DNA from: Paenibacillus sp. V4I7
GTDB lineage: Bacteria > Bacillota > Bacilli > Paenibacillales > NBRC-103111
DNA: 64,000 nt
Assembly (NCBI RefSeq): GCF_030817275.1
Contig: NZ_JAUSZD010000002.1
Coordinates: forward strand, 1 to 64,000
Direction: 5' to 3'
Below the pieces are notes generated by a model. The model searched no databases and had not been told where the DNA came from. It saw only the letters and a program-made list of their open reading frames with translations. Of this stretch, positions 7,632 to 15,746 are shown one piece after another; position 1 is the first letter of the stretch, and every line of letters begins with the position of its first letter. A program made the translations under genes and the position numbers.

Positions 7632-7994
7632 ATGATTCAGAAAATAGCAACAGTTGGCATTTATGTGGAAGATCAGCAAAAGGCCAAAACGTTTTGGACC
7701 GAAAAAGTTGGATTTGAAGTCGTTCGTGAAACGCCAATGGGTCCTAATTCTTTCTGGTTAGAGGTAGCGCCGCAAGGAGCGGAGTCCGCACTAGTCATTT
7801 ATCCGAAAAGCATGATGCCAAATTATGCCGAACTTAAGCCTTCTGTGGTCTTTGTTACGGATGATATTCAGACGACCTACGCGAACATGAAGTCCAAAGG
7901 CGTTGAATTCGAAGGGGAACTATCCAAGATGCAGTGGGGAACTTTTGCCACATTTAAGGATGAGGATGGTAATACGTTTCTTTTAAAAGGGTAA
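7632..7994 (+). CDS. VOC (glyoxalase/bleomycin-resistance fold) protein
   Basis: ATG 7632 has AGGGAGG 8 bases upstream; the longer in-frame extension lacks a site. The 120-residue product is one VOC module: VGIYVEDQQKAKTFWTEKVG, then FEVVRETPMGPNSFWLEV, VVFVTDDIQTTYANMKSKGV and the closing ATFKDEDGNTFLL. VOC proteins bind a divalent metal and act as glyoxalases, dioxygenases or drug-binding proteins; the substrate is not evident. It lies just after the AraC remnant, a pairing common for VOC genes, so the lost regulator may have controlled it. Confidence 0.88.
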   Translation: MIQKIATVGIYVEDQQKAKTFWTEKVGFEVVRETPMGPNSFWLEVAPQGAESALVIYPKSMMPNYAELKPSVVFVTDDIQTTYANMKSKGVEFEGELSKMQWGTFATFKDEDGNTFLLKG

Positions 7995-8006
7995 GGATAT
8001 GAAGGC

Positions 8007-8055
8007 AAGGACGAGTTCTTAGGTCGTGTAATCGACTGGGAACCGTCCTTTTTTT
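8007..8055 (+). terminator. Rho-independent terminator of the VOC gene
   Basis: Arms AAGGACG (8007-8013) and CGTCCTT (8044-8050) plus inner GTTC/GAAC pairing, followed by a run of T. Confidence 0.75.
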
Positions 8056-8071
8056 ATGAATCCAATCTGAA

Positions 8072-8677
8072 TTAGGATAAATTCTCCCATTTGGCCCACA
8101 TCTCCACGGGATTGAGTTCATAGATCTCGTTCTCGCGAAACATGAACTGGTGCATAATGAATTCTCGTCGAATCGTTGCGAAATCAGGGTGGTAGTTCTT
8201 AATAAATGCATTCAGTTCCTTCTCTGTGTAGGTGCGTCCTTTTTCAAGCTGTTCTACAAGATGTTCTAGGACGATAAGCTTTTTTTTGAGCTGAGCAGGG
8301 ATATGCTTGAGTTTGCCATCTAAGGTTATAAAGTTTCGAATGACAGATTGCTTGAGATTCTGATTACGATCTTCATCCTTCATAGATTCTGTACCTCCTT
8401 TCTTATTTTTGAAAATGAGATCAGCCGTCGCGGCGGCATTACTGTGAATGAAATATTCATTTAAAGTGAAGTAAATGGTGTTCTTGTCTCTACGCTCATT
8501 GATGAGGCTGGCCTCGCGAAGCTTGGCTGCGTGATGGGTAATAGTTGCTGGGGTAACACCCAATTTCTCGGCAAGTACTTGACCATTCAGCTCTCCATCG
8601 GCTAGTAAAATGAGCATGCGAATTCGAGTTGCATCGGCTAGAGCCTTGTGATAGGTAATGATTTTATCTAATTGCAT
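8072..8677 (-). CDS. ArsR-type regulator fused to DUF2087
   Basis: The 201-residue product has an ArsR winged helix at residues 1-85 (LADATRIRMLILLADGELNG, LGVTPATITHHAAKLREA, wing NERRDKNTIYFTL). After a charged linker comes a DUF2087 domain at about 120-195 (KKKLIVLEHLVEQLEKGRTY, then YHPDFATIRREFI). ArsR proteins repress from palindromic sites; DUF2087 has no settled function. No metal-binding ELCVCDL box is present, so the signal is probably not arsenite-like. A nested palindrome immediately upstream of the start indicates autoregulation. No partner gene is attached. Confidence 0.88.
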   Translation of the reverse strand: MQLDKIITYHKALADATRIRMLILLADGELNGQVLAEKLGVTPATITHHAAKLREASLINERRDKNTIYFTLNEYFIHSNAAATADLIFKNKKGGTESMKDEDRNQNLKQSVIRNFITLDGKLKHIPAQLKKKLIVLEHLVEQLEKGRTYTEKELNAFIKNYHPDFATIRREFIMHQFMFRENEIYELNPVEMWAKWENLS

Positions 8678-8701
8678 GGCGGTTGCACCTCCTTAAACGA
8701 G

Positions 8702-8746
8702 TATCTAATTTGACTAGTATCTAATTAGATAATAATTAAATTAGAT
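8702..8746. promoter_or_regulatory. Nested palindromic operator upstream of the ArsR gene
   Basis: A perfect 14-bp palindrome TATCTAATTAGATA sits at 8718-8731. It is flanked by a second inverted pair made of the same core, ATCTAATTT at 8703-8711 and AAATTAGAT at 8738-8746. The array starts about 25 bases upstream of the regulator's start codon. Binding by the adjacent ArsR protein is inference. Confidence 0.65.
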
Positions 8747-8876
8747 GAAATTGTCAACACAATGGAATCGATCGAGAAGTTGGGCATTCCTCGAAAAGTT
8801 TCCTATTTGATCATGGTCATGTAAAATAATCGTATATAAGAATGGTTATTGATCATAAAAGGGGATTGGAACAACG

Positions 8877-9515
8877 ATGCGTGTACTTGTAATGACAGCT
8901 GTAGCTCCTGAAAGAGATGCAGTCCAGCGCGGCCTTGGCCATGACAGCAGGTTTGAATTTGCACTAGCTGGCGTTGGACTTGCTGCGGCAGCAGTGAACG
9001 GAGCGATAGAGCTTGCGAAAGCTGAATATGACTTGGTTGTAATCGCCGGTATTGCCGGCGGATTTGTAGGTCAAGCGGAGATAGGCTCGCTTGTTGTGGC
9101 GAGCGAGATCATCGCCGCGGACCTTGGTGTGGAGCTGCTGGATGGCTTCAGCAGCTTGGATGAACTTGGCTTCGGCTCGACGCGCGTTGGTGTTCCCGCG
9201 GATGTGGCCGAGCGATTGACAGCGGCGTTGTTAGCCGCTGGTCTGCAGGCGCAAATGGCGCCAGTACTCACGGTGGCAACAGCCACCGGGACGGCAGCAA
9301 CAGCAGCTGCGCTGGCTGCGCGCGTGCCTGGAGCCGCTGCCGAAGCCATGGAAGGCTTCGGCATTGCGACAGCTGCGCAGCAGCGCGGCGTGCCTGTGCT
9401 GGAGATCCGCGCGATCTCCAATGCGGTTGGTCCTCGTGACCGAGACGCTTGGCGTATCGGTGATGCCTTTAAGGCTTTAGAAGCAGCAAGTTCAGTCCTA
9501 GCGGAGGTGCTTTAA
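8877..9515 (+). CDS. mqnB: Futalosine hydrolase
   Basis: The 212-residue product is a nucleoside-phosphorylase-fold hydrolase: MRVLVMTAVAPERDAV at the start, VVIAGIAGGF near residue 60, and the nucleoside-binding EAMEGFGIATAA near 160 followed by EIRAISNAVGPRDRDAW. MqnB removes adenine (or hypoxanthine) from (aminodeoxy)futalosine in the alternative menaquinone pathway. The next gene is mqnD, 1 base away, which supports this over MTA/SAH nucleosidase. mqnA, mqnC and mqnE are not in the window. The coding is more GC- and Ala-rich than neighbours. Confidence 0.9.
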   Translation: MRVLVMTAVAPERDAVQRGLGHDSRFEFALAGVGLAAAAVNGAIELAKAEYDLVVIAGIAGGFVGQAEIGSLVVASEIIAADLGVELLDGFSSLDELGFGSTRVGVPADVAERLTAALLAAGLQAQMAPVLTVATATGTAATAAALAARVPGAAAEAMEGFGIATAAQQRGVPVLEIRAISNAVGPRDRDAWRIGDAFKALEAASSVLAEVL

Positions 9516-9516
9516 T

Positions 9517-10392
9517 ATGAAGATTGCGTATTCACCTTGTCCAAATGATACATTTGTTTTCCATGCTTGGGCGCATGGGTTAATCCCAGGTGCCCCCGAG
9601 CTGGATGTCTTATATGCTGACATCGACATTACGAACAAGCTAGCTGCTGAAGGCAGCGGGCCGGATGTCCTCAAGATTTCTTACGCAGCACTGCCTTGGG
9701 TGCTGAAGGACTATGCTCTGCTGCCTTGCGGCGGCGCCTTGGGCAGAGGTTGCGGACCGCTGGTGCTGATGAAGCACAGCGGCATAGCTGGAGCAGCGGG
9801 GAAAACGGGAACAGCGGGAACAGTGCCAGACCCGGCCATGCTCAGCGGCCGCCGGGTCGCTGTGCCGAGCGAGCGCTCGACCGCGTACTTACTGTTCCGC
9901 CTCTGGGCGGCACAGAACGTTCCGGGCGGCGTTGGCGAAATCGTGGTCATGCCGTTCCACGAGATCATGCCCGCCGTGCGGGACGGCCTCATCGATGCCG
10001 GCCTTGTCATTCATGAAGCGCGCTTCACTTACCCGTCGTACGGGTTAGCGCTTCTCACAGATCTGGGCAGTTGGTGGGAGTCGGACACCAACCTGCCGAT
10101 CCCGCTGGGCGCCATCATTGCGCGGCGCTCCATGGATCTTGAGGCGCTTGCGGGCTGGGCCCGCGCCTCGGTCGAATACGCGTGGGCGCATCCGGAAGCA
10201 TCGCGCGACTACGTCATGGAGCACGCGCAGGAGATGGACCCTCAGGTCGCAGGGGCGCACATCGACCTGTATGTGAATGAGTTTACCGCTGATCTGGGTG
10301 AGAGCGGCTATGGCGCCGTCTTGACCTTGCTCCAGCGGGCAGCAGAGGAAGGGCTTGTGCCGCAGATGGATTATGCAGCATTGTTGAAATAA
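9517..10392 (+). CDS. mqnD: 1,4-dihydroxy-6-naphthoate synthase
   Basis: The 291-residue product has the MqnD signature at its N-terminus (IAYSPCPNDTFVFHAW), then DVLKISYAALPWVL, GRGCGPLV and the second-lobe LVIHEARFTYPSYGL. It is a periplasmic-binding-protein-like fold that converts cyclic dehypoxanthine futalosine to dihydroxynaphthoate, the last dedicated step of the futalosine pathway before prenylation. Its GGAGG site lies inside the end of mqnB and only one base separates the genes. A Gly/Ala/Thr-rich insertion around residues 89-106 (GAAGKTGTAGT) is unusual. The coding is strongly GC-rich. Confidence 0.93.
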   Translation: MKIAYSPCPNDTFVFHAWAHGLIPGAPELDVLYADIDITNKLAAEGSGPDVLKISYAALPWVLKDYALLPCGGALGRGCGPLVLMKHSGIAGAAGKTGTAGTVPDPAMLSGRRVAVPSERSTAYLLFRLWAAQNVPGGVGEIVVMPFHEIMPAVRDGLIDAGLVIHEARFTYPSYGLALLTDLGSWWESDTNLPIPLGAIIARRSMDLEALAGWARASVEYAWAHPEASRDYVMEHAQEMDPQVAGAHIDLYVNEFTADLGESGYGAVLTLLQRAAEEGLVPQMDYAALLK

Positions 10393-10401
10393 CAACAAAA
10401 A

Positions 10402-10431
10402 ACCGCTTAAGTGCGCGAACACTTAAGCGGT
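10402..10431. terminator. Perfect 12-bp hairpin after mqnD
   Basis: Stem 10402-10413 / 10420-10431 with loop CGCGAA. The A-run on its left side makes it a good terminator for the minus-strand dehydrogenase transcript; on the plus strand no T-run follows. Confidence 0.7.
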
Positions 10432-10486
10432 CTAAATAACGAGGCTATGCATACCCGCAGCCCGCATGGTTTTGTACATAGAGAAG

Positions 10487-10526
10487 ACCACCGTTTAGGG
10501 AGCGAACCCTATCATGGTGGTTTTTT
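10487..10526 (+). terminator. Rho-independent terminator for mqnBD
   Basis: Outer arm 10487-10492 with 10516-10521 (ACCACC/GGTGGT), inner TAGGG/CCCTA arm, then six T. Located 95 bases past the mqnD stop. Confidence 0.7.
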
Positions 10527-10613
10527 CGTCCCTATGGCTGATTTCGTTCATGTCTGCGGGGCAAGAGAGCAGGCTAGATCAGCTGGTTGGATTACCTATT
10601 CAAGTCTTCGTAG

Positions 10614-11570
10614 CTACCCAACCACATTCACCGGACGCCCATCTAGATAAGCACGTACATTACCAATCGCCGTGTTCATCAGTCTAGCTCGTGCTTCTCT
10701 TGTTGCCCACGCGATATGCGGGGTAATGATCACATTTTTCGCATGCAGCAAGGGATTGTCTGGCCGAGGCGGTTCTACGGTCAGCACATCGAGACCGGCT
10801 CCTGCCAATCTGCCTTCGTTGAGCGCATGAGCGACATCCTCCTCATTGAGAAGGCTGCCTCGTGCTGTATTAATTAAAATAGCCGTCGGTTTCATCTGAG
10901 CTATCCGTTTAGCATCTATCAGTTGATTCGTTGCCGGTGTCAACGGACAGTGGAGACTAATGACATCAGAGCGCTGCAGCAGCTCGTCGAGCAGCACCCA
11001 CTCGATACCCTCAACAGGTTGAGGGACATTTCTTCCGCTGCCAGTCGCGATAACTTTCATCCCCATCGCCTGTGCGATCAACGCGGTTTGTTTGCCGATT
11101 TGCCCTAAGCCAATCAGTCCCATGGTTTGACCGCTTAACTCCACGAGCGTAGATCGGCTGTAGCAGAAATCAATAGACCCAGACCAATCCCCATTAAGCA
11201 CGCTGTCACTATGCTGCTGCACCCGATGGCAAAACTCCAATAACAAAGCAAAGACCAGTTGAGCAACAGAATGCGAGCTGTAAGCAGGAACGTTAGTGAC
11301 AATAATGCCATTCTCCTTTGCAGCTTGAATATCAACGATATTGTACCCGGTCGCAAGTACGCCGATATAGCGAAGCTTGGGCAGCTGCTGAAGCATTTGA
11401 GCGGAAAGCGGCGTTTTATTCGTCAGCACAATCTCCGCGTGAGCAGCGCGCTCAACGATCTGCGATTCAGCAGTTCGATCATAGACAACAAGCTCACCAA
11501 GGGAATCTAATCCGCTCCAGTTCAGATCACCAGGATTTAGTGTGTAGCCATCAAGCACAACGATTTGCAT
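10614..11570 (-). CDS. D-2-hydroxyacid dehydrogenase (glycerate dehydrogenase-like)
   Basis: The 318-residue product is an NAD(P)-dependent D-isomer-specific 2-hydroxyacid dehydrogenase. Visible are the Rossmann motif GLIGLGQIGKQTA (about 150), the substrate-loop LATGYNIVDI, the catalytic Arg in NTARGSLL, the acidic residue near LDVLTVEPPRPDNPL and the catalytic His in ITPHIAWATREAR. This resembles hydroxypyruvate reductase/glycerate dehydrogenase more than PGDH, as no ACT domain follows. It is downstream of the pseudouridine synthase on the same strand, 22 bases away. GGGAG precedes the ATG. Confidence 0.9.
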   Translation of the reverse strand: MQIVVLDGYTLNPGDLNWSGLDSLGELVVYDRTAESQIVERAAHAEIVLTNKTPLSAQMLQQLPKLRYIGVLATGYNIVDIQAAKENGIIVTNVPAYSSHSVAQLVFALLLEFCHRVQQHSDSVLNGDWSGSIDFCYSRSTLVELSGQTMGLIGLGQIGKQTALIAQAMGMKVIATGSGRNVPQPVEGIEWVLLDELLQRSDVISLHCPLTPATNQLIDAKRIAQMKPTAILINTARGSLLNEEDVAHALNEGRLAGAGLDVLTVEPPRPDNPLLHAKNVIITPHIAWATREARARLMNTAIGNVRAYLDGRPVNVVG

Positions 11571-11592
11571 CTCTTATCGCTCCCCAAGCCAT

Positions 11593-12603
11593 TTATTTCT
11601 TCGCAGGTAACTCTTTAAACGGATTCAAAAACAGCTTCGGAATATGCGTCTCAAATCGCAGTAGCTGACCCGTTGTCGGATGCAAAAATGCAAGCACACG
11701 CGCATGCAGTCCAAGGCGGCCGATTTCCTTCGTTTTTGAACCGTATTTCTTATCGCCAACAACGGGGTGGCCGATGTCCTGCATATGAACGCGGATTTGA
11801 TTTTTGCGGCCGGTTTCGAGATTTACCTCTAACAGTGAAAAGCTCCGGTTCGCTTGTAACGTTTTAAAATGAGTAACTGCGTGCTGTCCATCATTTGGAT
11901 ACGGTGTCGAAAACATTTTAAGCGACTTCGTATGCTCTTTGAGCCATGAGGAAATGGTCCCTTCAGGCTTCTTCACCATACCTTCAACCAGGGCAACGTA
12001 CGTGCGTTCTTTGACACTCTCCTGCCAAGTGTTCTGTAGGTGCTGCTGAGCCTCCTCGTTTTTGGCAAACATCATCACGCCGGATGTATCTCGATCCAGT
12101 CTATGTACAACGAAAATCCGAGCCTTCGGATCGTGGTTCCGAACATGTGCCGTGAGCTGCCGATAGGCTGTAATCTCATTTTCTTTCGTATTTGTAGCGA
12201 TCGATAATAGCCCGGCATCCTTTTGAATGACAATCACATCTTCATCTTCATGCAAAATCGTCATGCCAGCAAGCGGGATATCTTCGACGATTTTATCCTT
12301 GTTAATGGTCACCGTTTGCTCTGGCTGCAATGGATAATTGTAAGCTGTTACGGCTTTTCCATTTACGGCGACTTGTCCACGGGCAAGTATGGCTTTAACC
12401 GAATTTCGGCCCAAGCTCGAAAGCTTTTCTATTAAAAAAGGCAGAAGCTCAGAGGACTCCTTGACGGTGTACTGGCGAGTGCTCATCTCTTGGTTACCTT
12501 TAGACGGAGTAGGATTCTGGCTCTGACTCTTATTTTGCTTGAATTTGGGATTCTGGTTCTGGTTTTTGTTTGGACTTTGAAACTTACCTTGCTTCTTTTG
12601 CAT
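11593..12603 (-). CDS. RluA-family pseudouridine synthase with S4 domain
   Basis: The 336-residue product starts with a 40-residue Gln/Asn/Lys-rich tail, then an S4 RNA-binding domain (about 45-105, including SVKAILARGQVAVNGKAV) and the RluA catalytic domain with HRLDRDTSGVMMFAKN (catalytic Asp in RLDRDT) and GRKNQIRVHMQDIGHPVVGD. It converts uridine to pseudouridine in rRNA or tRNA; the target position cannot be deduced. The low-complexity N-terminal extension is unusual for the family and may aid RNA binding. GGAGG lies 9 bases before the ATG. Confidence 0.92.
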   Translation of the reverse strand: MQKKQGKFQSPNKNQNQNPKFKQNKSQSQNPTPSKGNQEMSTRQYTVKESSELLPFLIEKLSSLGRNSVKAILARGQVAVNGKAVTAYNYPLQPEQTVTINKDKIVEDIPLAGMTILHEDEDVIVIQKDAGLLSIATNTKENEITAYRQLTAHVRNHDPKARIFVVHRLDRDTSGVMMFAKNEEAQQHLQNTWQESVKERTYVALVEGMVKKPEGTISSWLKEHTKSLKMFSTPYPNDGQHAVTHFKTLQANRSFSLLEVNLETGRKNQIRVHMQDIGHPVVGDKKYGSKTKEIGRLGLHARVLAFLHPTTGQLLRFETHIPKLFLNPFKELPAKK

Positions 12604-12744
12604 ACAAAAGACCTCCTATTGCGATCGCTTACCTTCCGGTCAGATCATTCACCTTACAATATACCACGTTCGCAAAAGCAAAAGAAACGCTATGAGGGAA
12701 GATCCTATATAGCGCGCGACTTACATGGTACATGTCACGGGAAT

Positions 12745-13791
12745 TTACTTATCTGCTACCTGTCCCGCCAGCTTCTGAATCGTGCTTCCCGCGAAAAAGT
12801 CTCCCTGTAACCGCACATGTTCAAACGGTAAATGAGGATTCGCAATTCGCCAAAGCATCCGATCCGCTGCGCGATAGCCGGTTTCTCGAATCGGCAGCTG
12901 CGGGCGTGAGCACAGGGGAAGCGTGTCACTTTGTTCATTGAGCAGTGCGACTAACGAGCATTGCTGCGGAACAGCAACCCCTAGGCGGCGCAGCGTGTGA
13001 TACACAGGCGCAGCTTCCTCATCGATACCGCAAATAACGGCCGTGGGCTTATGCATCCTATAGAGCACTCCGAAATTCTGCAGCCATCGATCTGTGCCGT
13101 CTCGCTCCGTTGCATGTTCTTGCGGATCCACCGAAAACCCGGCTTCTTTCATCGCCTCGCGAAAGGCCTGCCACCGGATAACGAAGCCACGTTGATCCAA
13201 CGCATCTCCGACGTACATAATCTTCCGATGCCCCATTCGCACAAGTCTTCGAACCGCTTGGAAAACAGCCTCGTATACATCCCAGATCACACTGTCCACC
13301 TTAGTTTCCGGTGGTGGGAAGTTCAGCAGAATGCGAGGGAGCGGAAGCTCCAACAATTTCAGCTCCAGAAGATCCAAATTCATCCGCGGTGCTATGAACA
13401 CACCTTCCGCATACATCAGCTCTTGCTCATCCGCCCATGCTTCAAATTGTGAGGGCTTTAGCTGTGGAGGGATGAGGAGAGGCTGTACCGTGTGGCCGAA
13501 TTCCATGAATCTTTCGTGCAGTCCTTGCAGTAATAGTCGATTGAAGTTTAAAGACTGTTTATTTTGGACCAGCACAAACCGGCGCTTTACAACAGGGTAG
13601 GGTGAAATATGATCCAGCTGCAGCGTTTGTTTCTGATCTTTGGTCATATAGCCAAGCTCGCGTGCCAGCCGGAACACTTCACTTCGTGTTTGTTCGGACA
13701 TGCCGGGGAGTCCACGCAGCGCTTTAGACACCGTTTGTATCGTAAGACCGAGCTCAGCGGCCAAATCGTGAAGCGTAATTCGTTTGCGCAT
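12745..13791 (-). CDS. LacI-family transcriptional regulator
   Basis: ATG 13791 is preferred because its product begins with the LacI helix-turn-helix (RITLHDLAAELGLTIQTVSKAL) and GGGGA lies 11 bases upstream; an upstream in-frame TTG at 13815 lacks a site. After the HTH and hinge (VFRLARELGY) comes a periplasmic-binding-protein-like effector domain to residue 348, with RMGHRKIMYVGDALDQRG and PTAVICGIDEEAAPVYHTLR. It is divergent from the flavoprotein at 13933, which it probably controls via the repeats at 13836-13878. Effector likely a sugar or related small molecule; not determinable. Confidence 0.9.
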   Translation of the reverse strand: MRKRITLHDLAAELGLTIQTVSKALRGLPGMSEQTRSEVFRLARELGYMTKDQKQTLQLDHISPYPVVKRRFVLVQNKQSLNFNRLLLQGLHERFMEFGHTVQPLLIPPQLKPSQFEAWADEQELMYAEGVFIAPRMNLDLLELKLLELPLPRILLNFPPPETKVDSVIWDVYEAVFQAVRRLVRMGHRKIMYVGDALDQRGFVIRWQAFREAMKEAGFSVDPQEHATERDGTDRWLQNFGVLYRMHKPTAVICGIDEEAAPVYHTLRRLGVAVPQQCSLVALLNEQSDTLPLCSRPQLPIRETGYRAADRMLWRIANPHLPFEHVRLQGDFFAGSTIQKLAGQVADK

Positions 13792-13835
13792 ATGTCGGTG
13801 AATTCCCCTTTTCAATGAAATGAATGAACTGTAAT

Positions 13836-13878
13836 TTTAAACTAAATTTAAACTAAAAAGAAGGTTAAATTTAAACTA
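13836..13878. promoter_or_regulatory. Three phased TTTAAACTA direct repeats in a divergent promoter region
   Basis: Copies begin at 13836, 13847 and 13870, so spacings are 11 and 23 bases, about one and two helical turns. Two copies extend leftward to TAAATTTAAACTA. The array lies between the LacI regulator and the flavoprotein gene. Operator function is inferred; other promoter elements in this AT-rich stretch are not assignable. Confidence 0.55.
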
Positions 13879-13932
13879 CACTAAGAAGAAAGCAAGTAAG
13901 TAAGATAACATAAAAAAAGGGAGCGAGTACAG

Positions 13933-15276
13933 ATGAACAAAATCATAGAAGCAGATATCGTCGTTGTAGGGGGTGGTCCAGCTGGTGTGAACGCGGCCAT
14001 TGCGGCAGGACGAAGTGGGGCCAAGACGGTTTTAATAGAGAAATACGGTTTTATTGGCGGGATGTCAACCGCTGCGCTTGTTTATCCATGGATGACCTTT
14101 CATACTACTGATGGCAAGCAAGTCATTAAAGGACTTGCGCAAGAGATTATCGACCGCCTCATGGCAATGAATGCATCCCCCGGCCATCTTCGGGACACCG
14201 TAGGCTTTGTGAATACAATTACGCCATACCACCCTGAGATTTATAAAGTGCTTGCTGTTGATATGTTGAAAGAAGCGGGTGTTAAGCTGCTATTCCATAG
14301 CTTTGTTGATCATGTAGAGACCGTGGACAACCGAATCCAGTCCGTACAACTAACGTCCAAGTCGGGTAGAATTGATGTGAAGGGCAAAGTATTTATCGAT
14401 ACAACAGGAGATGCGGATCTTGCTTATTTATCTGGGGCGCCTTGCTTGCAGGGGCGTGACGGAGATAAACTCACACAACCAATGACGATGAAGTTCCGGA
14501 TGCGCGGTGTGGATTTGGCCGTTGTCAAACAGTACATGATTGACAATCCAGATGAATTTTATAAAAAGACACCGATTGATGAGCTTGCTGATCTGCCTTT
14601 GTCTGGTGTTTTGGGTTATTACAAGCACTGGAAGGAAGCGAACCTGCCGATTAATCGAGATCAAGTGCTCTTCTTCACAGGTCCTGAAGCCGACGAAGTA
14701 CTGGTCAACACTACGCGTGTACAAGGGCTTGATGGTACCGATGTAGAAGATTTGACGGAGGCCGAGGAGCTAGGTCGTAAGCAGGTGCTGATGGTAGCAG
14801 AGTTCATGAAAAATAATCTTCCAGGCTTTGAAAAAGCCTCGATTTCATCGGTAGGCGCTCAAATCGGTATCCGCGAAACGCGCCGTATTGATGGCCAGTA
14901 TGCGCTGCAGGTTGCCGATGTCGTGCAAGGACGCCATTTTGAAGATGTTATCGCACGCAGCGGTTACCCGATCGACATTCACGATCCATCCGGCAAAGGT
15001 GTGACCGCTGCTTGGGTCGAAGGTGACGGAGCTTACGACATCCCATACCGCTGCCTGCTGCCGCAAAAAATCGAGAACCTGCTGACCGCAGGGCGCTGTA
15101 TCTCAACGACGCACGAAGCACTCGCGACAACGCGTCTCACTCCAAGCTGTATGGCAACAGGGCAAGCAGCCGGATCAGCAGCAGGACTTGCAGTTAAGCA
15201 TGGAATTCAACCTGCGAAAATTGATATTGCGGAGCTTCAAGCTGTCCTTGTACGAGATGGAGCAGTGTTGAAGTAG
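13933..15276 (+). CDS. FAD-dependent oxidoreductase (FAD_oxidored family)
   Basis: The 447-residue product opens with a dinucleotide-binding motif ADIVVVGGGPAGVNAAIAAG and the acidic turn VLIEKYGFIGGMST, typical of the PF12831-type flavoproteins. A second FAD contact is KVFIDTTGDADLAYLSGAP near 155-175, and the C-terminal CISTTHEALATTRLTPSCMA closes the FAD site. Such enzymes are often in sugar or sialic-acid-type gene sets with LacI regulators, but the substrate is unknown. The divergent regulator gene and shared repeats imply substrate induction. AAAGGGAGCGAG precedes the ATG. Confidence 0.85.
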   Translation: MNKIIEADIVVVGGGPAGVNAAIAAGRSGAKTVLIEKYGFIGGMSTAALVYPWMTFHTTDGKQVIKGLAQEIIDRLMAMNASPGHLRDTVGFVNTITPYHPEIYKVLAVDMLKEAGVKLLFHSFVDHVETVDNRIQSVQLTSKSGRIDVKGKVFIDTTGDADLAYLSGAPCLQGRDGDKLTQPMTMKFRMRGVDLAVVKQYMIDNPDEFYKKTPIDELADLPLSGVLGYYKHWKEANLPINRDQVLFFTGPEADEVLVNTTRVQGLDGTDVEDLTEAEELGRKQVLMVAEFMKNNLPGFEKASISSVGAQIGIRETRRIDGQYALQVADVVQGRHFEDVIARSGYPIDIHDPSGKGVTAAWVEGDGAYDIPYRCLLPQKIENLLTAGRCISTTHEALATTRLTPSCMATGQAAGSAAGLAVKHGIQPAKIDIAELQAVLVRDGAVLK

Positions 15277-15430
15277 CAAAATGCTTCTCAGCGAAAGCCC
15301 AGTAGCCTCCCCGCCGAATAGGGGCGGAAAGGGCGCTTAAAAGCCAACATCTGTATGCCCACCTCCAAATAAGGGAACACTTCTACTTACATGCTGCAAC
15401 ACTAAGTATGAGAAAAGGTGGGAATTCCTT

Positions 15431-15655
15431 ATGCTTTTATATCAGTTAACGCAATGGTTCGAAGAGCGCACCACCCTGCAAAAGGCTTTGTACAGTGGCC
15501 CCGCTGAAAATACCGGTGAATTGCAACAAAGAATGCAAGAAGTCGAAGATCAGCTGTATTCCCATGCCGAACGCTGGAAAAATGCGATTCAGGAAGCCTC
15601 CTATTTGCAGTTCCCTTATGAGAATCCTCAGTTGGATGACGATATGGTTCTTTAG
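15431..15655 (+). CDS. Small conserved-looking protein of unknown function
   Basis: This 74-residue helical, acidic product (QWFEERTTLQKALYSG, then LQQRMQEVEDQLYSHAERW) has an AAGGTGGG site 8-9 bases before its ATG and no overlap with another gene. It is predicted to be two amphipathic helices without signal peptide or membrane segment. I do not recognise a named family. It lies 91 bases upstream of the radical SAM gene and may share its transcript. Coding quality and site support a real gene. Confidence 0.65.
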   Translation: MLLYQLTQWFEERTTLQKALYSGPAENTGELQQRMQEVEDQLYSHAERWKNAIQEASYLQFPYENPQLDDDMVL

Positions 15656-15746
15656 CTTCTTTGGGAGGGCTTACCTTTGTATTTCCTCGGTTTTCGTGTA
15701 GAATTAGATTGTACGATAAACGAGAACAGAACGAGGTTTTTTGATA

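Noticed and set aside
9071..10010. Long minus-strand ORFs opposite mqnB and mqnD
   Set aside because: Shadow frames caused by high GC; the plus-strand proteins have full family motifs.
10411..10650. 79-residue plus-strand ORF after mqnD
   Set aside because: Covers two hairpins and the end of the dehydrogenase gene; no start signal.
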